Source: Anniella stebbinsi (lineage: Eukaryota > Chordata > Lepidosauria > Squamata > Anniellidae). From it: a DNA stretch of 64,000 bases. The notes under the pieces are model-generated. The model did no database searches. It worked only from the letters and a program-made list of their open reading frames with translations, and was not told the origin of the DNA. Below, piece after piece: positions 26,101-32,944 of this stretch. Every line of letters starts with the position of its first letter. Position 1 is the first letter of the stretch. The stretch covers positions 404,215,154 through 404,279,153 of the forward strand of contig JARDYH010000001.1 of assembly GCA_029215795.1 (NCBI GenBank). Reading direction: 5' to 3'. The position numbers and the translations under genes are program-made.

Positions 26101-28449
26101 TGGTTTTAAGAAAATTATGTAACTGATATTTATGTTTTTCCACCATACTGTTCTGCTTTTTAAAGGGACAGGAATACAGCCAGCTTCCTTATTGCTCAGT
26201 TTTAGAAGATCAGGCAGCCACATTTTAAAGATTTTTTTAAAAAAAACCCTCACGTTTGTGTGTACTTTATCTCTGTTAGTGAATCTATAGTCCATTAATG
26301 CTGAAGTCTCTCTACTCCAAGTTGACAATTCTTGGCTTTCAAGCTAGCACTTCCTCTGCTTGTGGAAAAGCAAGCTACTAAGCTCATGCCTTGTTTTAAA
26401 AAGCAAATGACACATTCAATAATGTGCAACACACTCCTTGTTCTCCCTGGGATCCCACCTTTTGTGGGTGGAGACATATGACTAAATCCCGTCTAACTCA
26501 TCAGGGAGCGGCACTTTTTCACATTGCTTCAGCTTTAAGACAAAATCAAAGTGGAGGGAGTGGAGTCTTTTTCTAAGGTTTCTGCTTCTTTTGTCAAATA
26601 AAATGAAGTTCTGAAGGAATCTCTTTCGACACTATGAAATTTCAGGACACACAAGAAATATCCACCAGAGATCTTGATGGGAGCTCCTCTTGAGGGTGTG
26701 TTAAGAATACAACCTAAACACACAGAGAGATATCCTGACTAGCTATCTATCCTACTGCAAGCAACACCTATACTGTCCCCAACTGGGTCCAACTTATTTT
26801 TATAGGCAACGGGTTAATCTGAAGTCTGTTTGGCTCCTATGGGACAAAGTGAGGAGGACCTTGGGTCTTTTCTCCTCTACTCCAAAAGGAATGTATCCTC
26901 CCTAAGCAGACAAACACCAGAGTTGTATACTCTTCCCTGTTTAACTTAATCAGGGTCCTGACCCTCAAGATAGGAATCCTCAACTCCTAGAACAGGGATG
27001 GGCAACTTCTAGGCGGAAACATTGGGTGGGGGGGACACAAGCAGCCCATCCCTGCCCTATGGATCCCTTCTCTAGAATGGCAACTCCAAACTTCTGGGGT
27101 AGATCATCACCACCCTTATTCCTATCTCTCCCCCCCCCCCCCCCCGGATTAGTGGGTGACCCAGCCCACCCTGACCCATGTGGTTTACCTCATCTCCCAA
27201 TTCCCAGGCTCTCTCCCGCCCCCTACAACAGCATGCCTATCCCTGCCTCAAAACAGCCTCCCCCCCCCCCCCCGCCAGTTCCCTTCTCTAGGATAGCAAG
27301 TCCCACTCAATCTATTTAGGCCCTTCTCAGCCTCAGTCCTAATCCCCAAAGTGACCAGCCCGTGACCCAGCCTAACCCAGGCTGGACCAGCCCTACACCC
27401 CGATTCTCAGGATCTAGCTCTTCCTCAGCGACCAGAAGCCCACCCTGTCTCAAGAGCCCACTTCTTTAGGAGAAAAGAAATTCCAAAACTCAGGGGTGAC
27501 CCAATTCCTGAGCTCTCTCCCCCACCCCTCTTCCAGCAGCCACAAACCTCTTAACTCCTCAGTAGTAGTATTGGTGGTAAGGCAGGGAGAGAGCCAGCCC
27601 TTTGCCCCCTACTCCTCTGGGGCAACTCCTCCTTGTCTCCAGGTAAGAACCAGAGCTGCCTATCCTCTGGGATGGAGGAATTGGGGGGGGGGTGTCCCCC
27701 ATTGTCCTAACTCCTGGGCTCTCTTTCACCCCCTACTCCAGGGGTGGGTAGTAAGTAGGACTTCAACTCCCAGCATTCTTGACCATTGGCCATGCTGGCA
27801 GGGGTTTGTGGGAGTTGAAGTCCAAAAACACTTGGAGGCGTGGCTTCTGCCCAGCCCTAGTCTCCCCAAGCTGCCGTCCTTCAGAAGTGCTGGGCTACAA
27901 CTCCTAGCACTGCCTAGCCAGCAAGGCTAGCTGGGGATGCTGGGAGTTGTAGTCCAACGCACACACACACACACACACACACACAGGGTCCCAGCTTGGG
28001 GAAGGCTGCCTTGCAACATCAAGGCTCTTTCTAACTCCTCGGCGGTGGCGGCGGGACGACCCGGAGAAACTACCGGGCCCCGTTTCTTTTCTCCCTCCCC
28101 CTAAGTACCCCTCAGGCGCCTACCCGCTTCCCCGCGGGGTCGGCCTGAGGGAAGCCGCGGCCACTCTCTCCTTCCCTCCCCCGCTCACCGTGATGTTGCA
28201 GTGGATGGTGAGCGGCTGAGGCGGGTAGCCTCCCCCGGCGCTGGCGGGGCTGTTGGCCGCTGCCGTGGCCGCCGCGGTCTGAGGAGGAGGAGGGGACGTC
28301 GTCGTCGTCGTCGTCGTCGCCGAAGGCAGCAGCACGAACTGGCAGTGCAGCTCGTCCAGCTTCCAGGAGACGATGCGGAAGCGCTCGTGGTCCTTGTCGA
28401 AGATGGACTCGAGGAGCTTCAGCTCGGCCTTCAGCCCTGACACCGACAT
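3470..28449 (-). CDS. UBE2Q2: UBE2Q2, ubiquitin-conjugating enzyme E2 Q2 (coding exons 1-9, 3' end outside window)
   Basis: E2 enzymes carry activated ubiquitin on a cysteine and pass it to substrates with an E3 ligase; UBE2Q family members have an RWD-like N-terminal domain followed by a C-terminal UBC fold. Nine exons join without a frame break: 28189-28449, 17888-17992, 12514-12618, 11535-11591, 11057-11194, 9371-9455, 4888-4948, 3756-3846, 3470-3528 (962 nt). The product begins [20 protein letters not shown], as in vertebrate UBE2Q2 rather than UBE2Q1. It continues through an acidic linker and the first half of the UBC domain. The active-site cysteine, expected in a GGGxLCMELL-type motif in the next exon, is not in the window. 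The only large difference from the mammalian protein I remember is a low-complexity expansion in exon 1. Identification is by recalled family sequence; confidence is very high. Confidence 0.97.
3756..3846 (-). CDS. UBE2Q2: UBE2Q2 exon 8 (residues 271-301)
   Basis: This 91-nt exon has acceptor TGCTAG|G and donor AAG|GTAAG, leaving phase 0. It encodes [20 protein letters not shown] then [10 protein letters not shown]. These are the second strand of the UBC fold and its preceding loop, which is longer than in canonical E2 enzymes. Confidence 0.95.
3847..4887 (-). other. UBE2Q2 intron 7
   Basis: This intron is 1041 bp. It contains a compound (CT)n/(CA)n microsatellite at 4257-4323 and a run of 12 G at 4857-4868 next to exon 7. 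No other recognised feature. Confidence 0.85.
4257..4323. repeat. Compound (CT)n(CA)n microsatellite
   Basis: About 33 bp of perfect CT repeat runs directly into about 34 bp of perfect CA repeat. Confidence 0.98.
4888..4948 (-). CDS. UBE2Q2: UBE2Q2 exon 7 (residues 251-271)
   Basis: This 61-nt exon has acceptor CCACAG|GG and donor CTAAG|GTGAGT, entering in phase 1 and leaving in phase 2. It encodes the first strand of the UBC sheet, [20 protein letters not shown] run of 12 G lies 20 bp downstream in intron 7. Confidence 0.95.
5075..5286 (+). mobile_element. Sauria-type tRNA-derived SINE, 5'-truncated
   Basis: It shows the B-box region GGGTTCTAGTCCCCACTCGG, then 'TGGGCCAGTCAC', 'CTACCTCACAGGGGTGTAGTTG', and a tail 'GGGATGTAAATGTAATAAATAAATAAATAA'-like ending in (TAAA)n. 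The head (A box) is missing. Confidence 0.85.
6302..6645 (+). mobile_element. GCGC-motif MITE, copy 1 (subfamily B)
   Basis: Terminal inverted repeats read CCTCTACAAG at the left and CTTGTAGAGG at the right. The interior has repeated (A/T)TGCGC(A/T)T motifs such as GATTATGCGCATTATTGAAT. It shares its right-hand third with copy 4 (CACCGCCTCCCGTGTATAGG-type sequence). This is the most diverged of the four copies. Confidence 0.8.
7005..7115. repeat. Palindromic 'tacaactccc' short interspersed element
   Basis: The sequence CTGGAACTTCAACTCCCAGA with a following 'GGCCAATGGTCAGGAATGCTGGGA' matches a recurrent dyad-symmetric repeat in this window. Other copies: 11822-11930, 14126-14275, 22300-22425, 24318-24435, 27742-27865, 30318-30450, 47075-47180 and 53243-53325. 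Confidence 0.65.
8956..8997. repeat. (TA)n microsatellite
   Basis: About 21 uninterrupted AT dinucleotides. Confidence 0.98.
9371..9455 (-). CDS. UBE2Q2: UBE2Q2 exon 6 (residues 223-251)
   Basis: This 85-nt exon has acceptor TTTTCAG|GGT and donor ACAG|GTAAG, leaving phase 1. It encodes [20 protein letters not shown] then YRSQSYKT plus one base. [14 protein letters not shown] is the N-terminal helix of the UBC fold. Confidence 0.96.
10345..10545 (-). mobile_element. tRNA-derived SINE
   Basis: Read on the minus strand it has a tRNA-like head (CATAGCTCAGTTGCAGAGGA), a B box (CCCCAGGTTCAATGGG), then 'GTCTGACTGGTCATCC'. The same family recurs at 14012-14130 and 52448-52650. Confidence 0.8.
10545..10745 (-). 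mobile_element. Second tRNA-derived SINE, diverged
   Basis: On the minus strand, 'TTGCATGCAGAAGGTCCCAGGTCC' is followed by a body containing (CAAAA)n and 'ACATTACTAGCTAGATGGGCC'. It lies directly beside the previous copy in the same orientation. Confidence 0.7.
11057..11194 (-). CDS. UBE2Q2: UBE2Q2 exon 5 (residues 177-222)
   Basis: This 138-nt exon runs from TCTAG|GAC to AAT|GTAAGT, phase 0 at both ends. It encodes [20 protein letters not shown] and then a charged helix ending KNQRQDHLN. It is the second half of the acidic linker, ahead of the UBC fold. The motif DLDHYxMKEEEP is diagnostic for the UBE2Q1/Q2 pair. Confidence 0.96.
11195..11534 (-). other. UBE2Q2 intron 4
   Basis: This 340-bp intron has GTATGT and TTCTAG ends. 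No repeat or other feature recognised. Confidence 0.9.
11535..11591 (-). CDS. UBE2Q2: UBE2Q2 exon 4 (residues 158-176, acidic linker)
   Basis: This 57-nt exon encodes [19 protein letters not shown], a glutamate-rich linker. The donor was placed at GAA|GTATGT rather than the GTGAAG four bases upstream, because only this choice keeps the frame into exon 5. The glutamate run is encoded by GAA/GAG repeats, so its length may vary between individuals. Confidence 0.94.
11592..12513 (-). other. UBE2Q2 intron 3
   Basis: This 922-bp intron contains a T/A homopolymer pair, a CAG/CAC repeat (11665-11697) and a palindromic 'tacaactacc' element (11822-11930). The remainder is unremarkable. Confidence 0.88.
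11822..11930. repeat. Palindromic 'tacaactccc' element
   Basis: Inverted halves: CAGCCTTCCCCAAGCTGAGG at the left and GGCTCCAGCTTGGAGAAGGC at the right, around CCTACAACTACCATGATGGC. Confidence 0.75.
12514..12618 (-). CDS. UBE2Q2: UBE2Q2 exon 3 (residues 123-157)
   Basis: This 105-nt exon has acceptor TTGTAG|CTT and donor CAG|GTAAA, phase 0 at both ends. It encodes [20 protein letters not shown] followed by [15 protein letters not shown]. It forms the end of the RWD-like region and the start of the linker. The [18 protein letters not shown] block is shared by UBE2Q1 and UBE2Q2. Confidence 0.96.
13797..13915 (-). mobile_element. CR1 LINE 3' fragment
   Basis: CATAAGAAGAGCACTGAGGC followed by 'GGATCAGAGCCAGGG' and 'AGTCCAGCACCCTGTTAACACAGT' is the reverse of the CR1 3' end. 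Confidence 0.8.
14012..14130 (+). mobile_element. tRNA-derived SINE fragment
   Basis: It reads 'CACATGCTTTGCATACAAAAGGTCCCCGG', then a B-box-like TTCAATCC, then 'CATCTCCAGGTAGGGCAGTGAAAGACCCC'. The palindromic element starts where it breaks off near 14126. Confidence 0.8.
14126..14275. repeat. Palindromic element next to a SINE
   Basis: GTGGGCAGCATGCGGCCCTC at one end and 'GGAGGGTCACCAGCTGCCTAC' at the other, with 'CCAATGGCAAGGGATGACTGG' between them. Confidence 0.65.
17047..17167. repeat. (TCTA)n tetranucleotide array
   Basis: About 121 bp of TATC/TCTA repeat, interrupted twice by ATC-shortened units near 17106-17119. Confidence 0.98.
17888..17992 (-). CDS. UBE2Q2: UBE2Q2 exon 2 (residues 88-122)
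   Basis: The 105-nt exon runs from ACAG|GAG to CTG|GTAAG, phase 0 at both ends. It encodes [20 protein letters not shown] and continues to KKSNTL. The conserved [17 protein letters not shown] block is characteristic of the RWD-like domain of UBE2Q proteins. It is isolated by a 10.2-kb intron upstream and a 5.3-kb intron downstream. Confidence 0.96.
19808..19932. repeat. Palindromic element with ~35-bp arms
   Basis: AACTGGCAAGGTCTTAAAGG at 19815 is the inverted counterpart of CCTTTCAGACCTTGCCAGTT ending near 19925. The arms extend about 35 bp with few mismatches around a roughly 50-bp loop. Confidence 0.8.
21015..21230 (+). mobile_element. Sauria-type SINE, diverged
   Basis: 'GAGAGCCAGGGCTACCCAGTGGTTAAAAGCGCTGGAG' is the tRNA-like head. 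It is followed by 'GGTGAGTCACTAGCCCTCAGCCTAACCTACTC' and 'ACCCACCCTGAGCTCCTTGGAA'. Confidence 0.8.
21447..21630 (+). mobile_element. Sauria-type SINE
   Basis: 'AAGAGCCAGTGCAGTCTAGTGGTTCAAGGGCTGGACT' is followed by 'CTTTGGGCCAGTCACTGACTC' and 'GAGGTTGTTGTGCAGATAAAATTGAGAG'. It ends in a (CAT)n run. Confidence 0.85.
21690..21865. repeat. 'aagtaagtcc' short dyad repeat, two units
   Basis: 'CCAATCCTATACAACTTTACTCAGAAGCAGAGTCTCATTCAGTTCAAAGGGACTTACTTAGAAGTAAGT' and a second similar unit. The family recurs at 23125-23225, 30475-30685, 32155-32350, 32395-32585, 44715-44800 and 61395-61455. Confidence 0.65.
21985..22080 (-). mobile_element. tRNA-derived SINE fragment
   Basis: On the minus strand it reads 'TTGCATGCAGGAGGTCCCGAGCTTCTCCAGGTAGGCCTAGGAAAGATCCCTGCCTGAAACCCC', the body of the same SINE family as at 14012 and 52448. 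Confidence 0.75.
24318..24435. repeat. Palindromic 'gggcaac' element
   Basis: GAGTGGGCAACCTGGGACCC at the left end and 'AAGGAGGGCATCGGGTCACCTACCCCT' at the right are inverted halves around 'GGGAATTGTAGTCC'. Confidence 0.75.
27742..28012. repeat. Two adjacent palindromic elements, one split by (AC)n
   Basis: The first (27742-27865) has inverted arms GGACTTCAACTCCCAGCATT and GTGGGAGTTGAAGTCC. The second (27872-28012) has arms CCCCAAGCTGCCGTCCTTCA and GGTCCCAGCTTGGGGAAGGC, with a 27-bp (AC)n at 27961-27987 inside its right arm. They mark the intron-side edge of the CpG island. Confidence 0.8.
28189..28449 (-). CDS. UBE2Q2: UBE2Q2 exon 1 (residues 1-87, start codon)
   Basis: The ATG is at 28449-28447, with A at -3. 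It was chosen because the following residues match the conserved UBE2Q2 N-terminus, although the frame stays open upstream to an ATG at 28911. Residues 1-38 (MSVSG to HCQF) begin the RWD-like domain. Residues 45-80 are low complexity: a run of seven Thr, four Pro, Ala-rich and Gly-rich stretches. Residues 81-87 (TIHCNIT) return to conserved sequence. The exon is about 27 residues longer than the mammalian one. It ends ACG|GTGAG at 28189 in phase 0, and lies wholly within the CpG island. Confidence 0.97.
28297..28320. repeat. In-frame (CGT)n trinucleotide repeat in UBE2Q2 exon 1
   Basis: About eight CGT units on the plus strand read as ACG (Thr) codons on the coding strand and encode most of the threonine run. 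It is a candidate length-variable coding microsatellite. Confidence 0.85.
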
Positions 28450-28460
28450 CCTGGCCTCAT
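28431..28460 (-). other. Short upstream ORF overlapping the UBE2Q2 start
   Basis: An ATG at 28460-28458 lies 11 bases before the main start codon, in a different frame. It reads nine codons to a TGA at 28433-28431, inside exon 1. The same frame is open back to an ATG at 28763. If the transcript begins upstream of 28460, ribosomes could start here and reduce translation from the main ATG. Confidence 0.5.
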
Positions 28461-29837
28461 CTCCGGGCCCGGCGGCCTGGGCCTGCCGCGCCGGCGCACC
28501 TCCTCCTCTACCACCACCACCTCCACCACCCGCAGCAGCAGCAGCAGCAGCCGGCACTGCTTCGCTTCGCTTCGGCTGGCCTGGCTTAGCCTGGCCCCGG
28601 TGGGCGGCGGCGGCGGCGGTGCGGGAAGATGACGCCGCCGTGGGAGGGAAACCGCCCCGGCGGCAGGAGCAGGAGGCCCCTCGCTCGCCTCGCCTGCCTG
28701 CCCGCCCGGCCGGCCGGCCGTCTGCCTCTGAGGGGGACGAGCGCGCCTCGCCCCGACACCCACCTATGCAGCGACCCACCAACCGACTAGGCCGGGCGGA
28801 CGGGCGGGCGGCGGGGCTGCTGCTGCCGCTGCGTGCTGGGCCGGCCCCTTCCTCCGAGGCAGGGTCAGACCCACCCACGGGGCAGGGTTTGAAGCGACCC
28901 CAAACAAACACACCCCTTTCCTCCCGCGCTCCCTCTGCCAGGCGGAGACCCGGAGGCGCCTTCCGAACGGCCGCCCGACAAGGGCCCGGACTCTTGCTCG
29001 CTGCCCGCCGCCGCCTCCGCAGGACGGAGCGTGGGCCCGGCAGGGAAGGAGACGGGGTCAGCCCCGCGCCACAGGAAGGGCGACGCGGAGGCCGCCTCGC
29101 CTCACCGCCGCGAAGCCCCGGGGCATGGGAGCCGCGGCGTGGGCCGTGGCGGCGGAGGGCTTGGAGCCTCGCGGGGAAAGGAAGGCCCGTTTGGCGGGAT
29201 GGGGCTTTTCTCTCCGGGAAGAGGATGATCGCAACCGTGCAGTAGCCGCCACTCGGGAGGAAGGAAAGCCTCGCCGCGCTCCATGGCAGGCGCCGGAGTG
29301 GCCTCCTTCCCGAGCCCAGCCAGGGTAAACAGGATCCGGACCTTCCCTCTCGTCCACGACACCGCCACCACCACCATCAATAATGATAATTCATAATAAT
29401 AATCTATATATAGAAATGGTGTTTTACAAAGTACAAGAAGGCAGGTCGCTGCCCCGAGGGCCTGGCAAACCAGAATTCAGCGCCAAAGAGACAACAGAGG
29501 AGGGGAGGGTGGAAATGGAGTCCGGAGCATATAAATTTATTTCAGTTAGAAATACACGTTTTAGGGAATATCACTCCCAAGAAAAGTATTTAGGCTTCTT
29601 AAAGGCCAGTCTTGTGCATGTGCAGTCTCAGCAGAAATGCTACAACTCTTTGAAGCACCTGAATCGCCCACTGGGCAGCCCAACCCTACTCAGAGTTAGG
29701 TGCACTTAACTCCATTGCAATTAATTGGGCCATTGAAATCAAGCGGCTTAGCAGCACCCCTAAACACAATCTGCAATATTGTAAATAACTGAGCATGCAG
29801 AAACTTCGTTCACCTATATCAGGATTGTCTATATATG

Positions 29838-29925
29838 AACTGGCAGCAGCTCTCGGATCAGTGTTGTTCCCAGCCCTACTTGGAGATGCAAAGTCTGGGC
29901 TGTACTGCTGAGCTACAGCTCCTAC
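29838..29925 (-). mobile_element. tRNA-derived SINE head, interrupted
   Basis: The minus strand reads GGAGCTGTAGCTCAGCAGTA then 'CTTTGCATCTCCAAGTAGGGCTGGGAA'. It abuts or is overlapped by the GCGC-motif element starting at 29916. Confidence 0.65.
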
Positions 29926-30270
29926 AAGAGGCATTTAAAGCTCTTTCAAGGCGCATTAAAAAAATTACCTCTACAAGAACGGAGCGCAAATCGAGCGTAG
30001 AGGCGCGTTTTCTCTCCGATTATGCGCGTTAACGAATGCACATTAAATAGCGAGTTTTATTTTGCTCCGGCCGTTAAAGCGCATTTTGACTATGTGAACA
30101 AGCGATTCTCCGCATTAACTACTTGTAAAGCGCATTTGAAACAACCGGTAAGGTCACCCGTTGAGTGCTCAATTACCTCCTGCATACAAGCATTTACGAT
30201 AAAGCGTCTCAGTGATTATGTGCATATCAGCTAACCAGGCGTCAAACGGAATCCATCTAGAGGGGGTCTG
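29916..30270 (+). mobile_element. GCGC-motif MITE, copy 2 (subfamily A)
   Basis: Left end CTCCTACAAGAGGCATTTAA, right end CCATCTAGAGGGGGTCTG. The interior repeats GCGC motifs (for example CGATTATGCGCGTTAACGAA). It shares the segment 'CAACCGGTAAGGTCACCCGTTGAGTGCTC' only with copy 3. Confidence 0.85.
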
Positions 30271-30317
30271 TGTCTTATGGAGCTCAGTGGTACTTCTACT
30301 GAGTAAACCGGAATAAC

Positions 30318-30450
30318 GGGTGGGCAACTTGTGGCCCTCCAGATATCTTGGCCTACAACTCCCGTGAACCCTTACTGTTGGCTATGCTGGCTAGGGTGTT
30401 TGGGAGTTGTAGGCCAAAACATCTGGAAAGCTGCAGTTGCCCAACCTTGA
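30318..30450. repeat. Palindromic 'gggcaac' element
   Basis: GGGTGGGCAACTTGTGGCCC at the left and 'GGAAAGCTGCAGTTGCCCAACC' at the right are inverted, with GGCCTACAACTCCCGTGAAC and GTTTGGGAGTTGTAGGCC inside. Confidence 0.85.
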
Positions 30451-30989
30451 TTGTAATGTGCAGTAGCCCTTCCTTGAAAAATTCCATTGAAACCAGTCAG
30501 ACTTAATTCAAAGTAAATGCATATTGAACAGAATATTTTATTCTAAATGCATTTACTTCAAATAAGGCTTGGGATTGGGTTAAAGGTTCAAATCCCAGTT
30601 CTTTTTGGAAGGCACAGGTCCATTGACCTCTATGGGCTTACTTCTAAATCAGCATCCTTAGGATTACGATCTTAATCAGAGCATCTGCAGCTGCATCAGT
30701 CTCCACCAAGAGTGAGAATGCAGATCAAGTGTTACGTTAATTTTTCATTAGGTCAATACAGCTCTCCTCCACCACCACCACCCGCCCCCTTCAACAGCTG
30801 GTTGCTCCAATAAAAGCCCTTATCTTATTTGCTTCGTCATAAAGATTTGTTCTTTTGGTCTTAGACCTAGTTGCAAGAAGTGCAAAGTCTGTAAGAACAA
30901 TTATGCGCAGCTCCAATCTATGCACAGCTACTCAGTAATAAGAATCACTGATTTCAGTAGGATTTACCCCCCTCCCCCAAGAAAGTGTG

Positions 30990-31400
30990 CATAAGATTGC
31001 ACACCTTTCCTGACATGAACCTACCTGAACACTATGTTCAACATCTAAAGCCCTCCTCTGAGTGCCTACTCCGAGGGAAGCTCGGAGGTCGGCAACAAGG
31101 GAGAGGGCCTTCTCTGTGGTGGCCCCCCAATTGTGGAAAGATCTCCCTGACGAGGCCCGCTTGGCACCAACATTGTTACCGTTTCTCTCAGGCATTTGGC
31201 AATATCTGAGAAGCCTGGGTTTGTTTTTGTTTTTTGTAGCTTTTTGGGCTGTTGCAGATGTTTTAAATGTATGTGTGTATTGTGTGTATGTTGTATGTTT
31301 TTGCTGTTTTAATTTTTGTATATTGTTTTTAATTCTTTTAATCCTATGTAAACCGCCCAGAGAGCTTCGGCTATGGGGCGGTATACAAATGTAATAAATA
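30990..31400 (+). mobile_element. L2/CR1-type LINE: end of ORF2 and 3' UTR
   Basis: A frame from 31062 encodes RERAFSVVAPQLWKDLPDEA, the C-terminal motif of L2-type LINE ORF2 proteins. It is followed by 'CCTATGTAAACCGCCCAGAGAGCTTCGGC' and 'GGGGCGGTATACAAATGTAATAAATAAATAA'. The upstream part is frameshifted and truncated, so the copy is not active. Confidence 0.85.
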
Positions 31401-31682
31401 AATAAACATGCAACTCGACCCTGTAAATAAAGGAATGCCCTTTTTCCACTTCAACCTGACTGTACACTGTGTTTCTCTTTCCACATTACTTTGCTTCAGG
31501 TACCCCTGCCAGCAGAGATAAAACAGGCGGTGGCTAGGAAGAAGGGCTTTTGGTAATGGTGATGATGATGATGATGCCATGTCTGTGGAATTCCCTTTCT
31601 GGGGAAATCCAACTGGTGCTTACGATGTTTTCTTCTAGGTACCAGGTGAAGACTTGTTTAAAATTCTCCCAGGCCTTTAAAG

Positions 31683-32002
31683 TAGGCTGACCAGATAAAA
31701 TCCAGATCAGGGCTCATGTAATTTTAACAGTTGTAGAGAAAAGGGAATTGCAGCCAGTGTCATTTGTATGCAATTAGTTCCTGGTGAAATTCCCTCTTCA
31801 TCGCAACAGTTAAAGGTGCAGGCACTATACTAGAGTGACCATATACAAAAGAAGGCAGGGCCCCTGCAACTTTAACTGTTGTGATGAAGAGGGAATTTCA
31901 CCAGGAACTAATTGCATACAAATGACACTGGCTGAAATTCCCTTTTCTCTACAACTGTTAAAGTTACATGAGCCCTGACCTGGATTTTATCTGGTCACCC
32001 TA
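31683..32002 (+). mobile_element. 320-bp fold-back element, copy 1
   Basis: The outer ends are TAGGCTGACCAGATAAAATC and 'GATTTTATCTGGTCACCCTA'. The whole element is one large inverted repeat: the left arm with 'AGAGAAAAGGGAATTGCAGCC' and the right arm with 'GGCTGAAATTCCCTTTTCTCT'. The short centre has ATACTAGAGTGACCATATAC. Its length is identical to that of the copy at 34192. Confidence 0.85.
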
Positions 32003-32585
32003 CTTTAAAGTATTTTTGTGAAGTCTACTAGCTGCTGTTTTGATAGTGTTTGATGCACTGTTATTCCTTGATGTATTTTATTTGTTTCAATATGTTGTAC
32101 AGTATGTTGTACATTGATAAGGAAGGGTGGCATTGATTTTTTTAAGGAAAATAAGTAGTAAAACCCATTGAACTCAGGATTGCTTATATTCACGATTGCA
32201 CTATGAGTATGTTAGTAAGACAATAGGTACATACAGCAGTTTTGTGACATCTTAAAGTCTATCAGATCTGTAGCACAATCCTAAGGATTTATTCTCAGAA
32301 GGAGGGCCTTCTGTATGCAGTGACTTAATCCCAGGTAAGTGTGAATATATTCATAATTGAATAGTCTGTGCAAAGAGTCTTGTGGGTCCTTAAAAGACTA
32401 ACAGACATGCAGCATAATCCTAGGGATGTCTAATCAGAAGTAAGTCCTACTACATGGAATGTGACTTATTCCCTGGTAAATGTGCATAGGGATTGCAGCC
32501 TTAAATTCAGTGAGACTTCTGAGAAGTATAGGATTGCAATCCTTTAACTTCTTCCCTGGGAATAAGCCCCATTGAACTCAGTCGT
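32003..32585. repeat. Cluster of 'aagtaagtcc' dyad repeats
   Basis: Units at about 32155-32350 and 32395-32585 contain 'CCTAGGGATGTCTAATCAGAAGTAAGTCC' and 'ATGTGCATAGGGATTGCAGCC'. 32003-32150 has nothing recognised. Confidence 0.6.
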
Positions 32586-32944
32586 AGACCCCCTCTAGAT
32601 GGATTCCGTTTGACGCCTGGTTAGCCGATTATGCGCATAATCGCTGAAGCGCTTTATCGTAAATGCTTGTATGCAGGAGGTAATTGAGCACTCAACGGGT
32701 GACCTTACCGGTTGTTTCAAATGCGCTTTACAAGTAGTTAATGCGGAGAATCGCTTGTTCACATAGTCAAAATGCGCTTTAATGGCCGGAGCAAAATAAA
32801 ACTAGCTATTTAACGTGCATTCGACAATGCGCATAATCGGATGTTTAAAGCGCCTCTACGCCTGATTTGCACTCCGTTCTTATAGAGGTAAAAAATTTTA
32901 TGTGCCTTGAAAGAGCTTTAAATGCTTCTTGTAAAGGCAGCCTG
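32586..32944 (-). mobile_element. GCGC-motif MITE, copy 3 (subfamily A)
   Basis: It is the reverse-oriented partner of copy 2, sharing 'GAGCACTCAACGGGTGACCTTACCGGTTG'. Its ends read CCCCCTCTAGATGG and 'CTTGTAAAGGCAGCCTG'. Confidence 0.85.

Larger units (their letters stand above)
17993..28188 (-). other. UBE2Q2 intron 1
   Basis: This first intron is 10.2 kb, the longest in the window. It contains a palindrome (19808-19932), two Sauria SINEs (21015-21230 and 21447-21615), a reverse tRNA SINE (21985-22080), short 'aagtaagtcc' repeats, palindromic elements (22300-22425, 24318-24435, 27742-28012), and poly-C tracts near 27130 and 27260. I see no coding exon in it. Confidence 0.85.
28020..29330. 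promoter_or_regulatory. CpG island and presumed UBE2Q2 promoter
   Basis: This is the only long GC-rich, CpG-dense stretch in the window. It covers exon 1 and about 0.9 kb upstream of the start codon. It contains several GC boxes (GGGCGGG on either strand, for example near 28700 and 28805) and no obvious TATA box. This is typical of a broad housekeeping-type promoter. The transcription start cannot be fixed from sequence. The boundaries are set by where CpG density falls, and divergent transcription from the upstream side is possible. Confidence 0.85.
29331..31000. other. Intergenic DNA upstream of the UBE2Q2 promoter
   Basis: No gene recognised. It holds a reverse SINE fragment (29838-29925), copy 2 of the GCGC-motif element (29916-30270), a palindromic element (30318-30450) and 'aagtaagtcc' repeats (30475-30685). 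Confidence 0.75.

Noticed and set aside
27026..27930. Proline-rich plus-strand frames of 97 and 144 codons
   Set aside because: They arise from poly-C tracts and palindromic repeats, and no domain or splice structure supports them.
28450..28911. In-frame N-terminal extension of UBE2Q2 to the ATG at 28911
   Set aside because: The added residues are low-complexity and unlike any UBE2Q protein. The conserved N-terminus starts exactly at the ATG at 28449.
28373..29245. Long plus-strand open frame (290 codons) opposite UBE2Q2 exon 1
   Set aside because: Composition is Arg/Pro/Ala/Gly-rich as expected from CpG-island DNA, with few stop codons by chance. It has no recognisable domain, and its start overlaps the conserved exon 1 in antisense.
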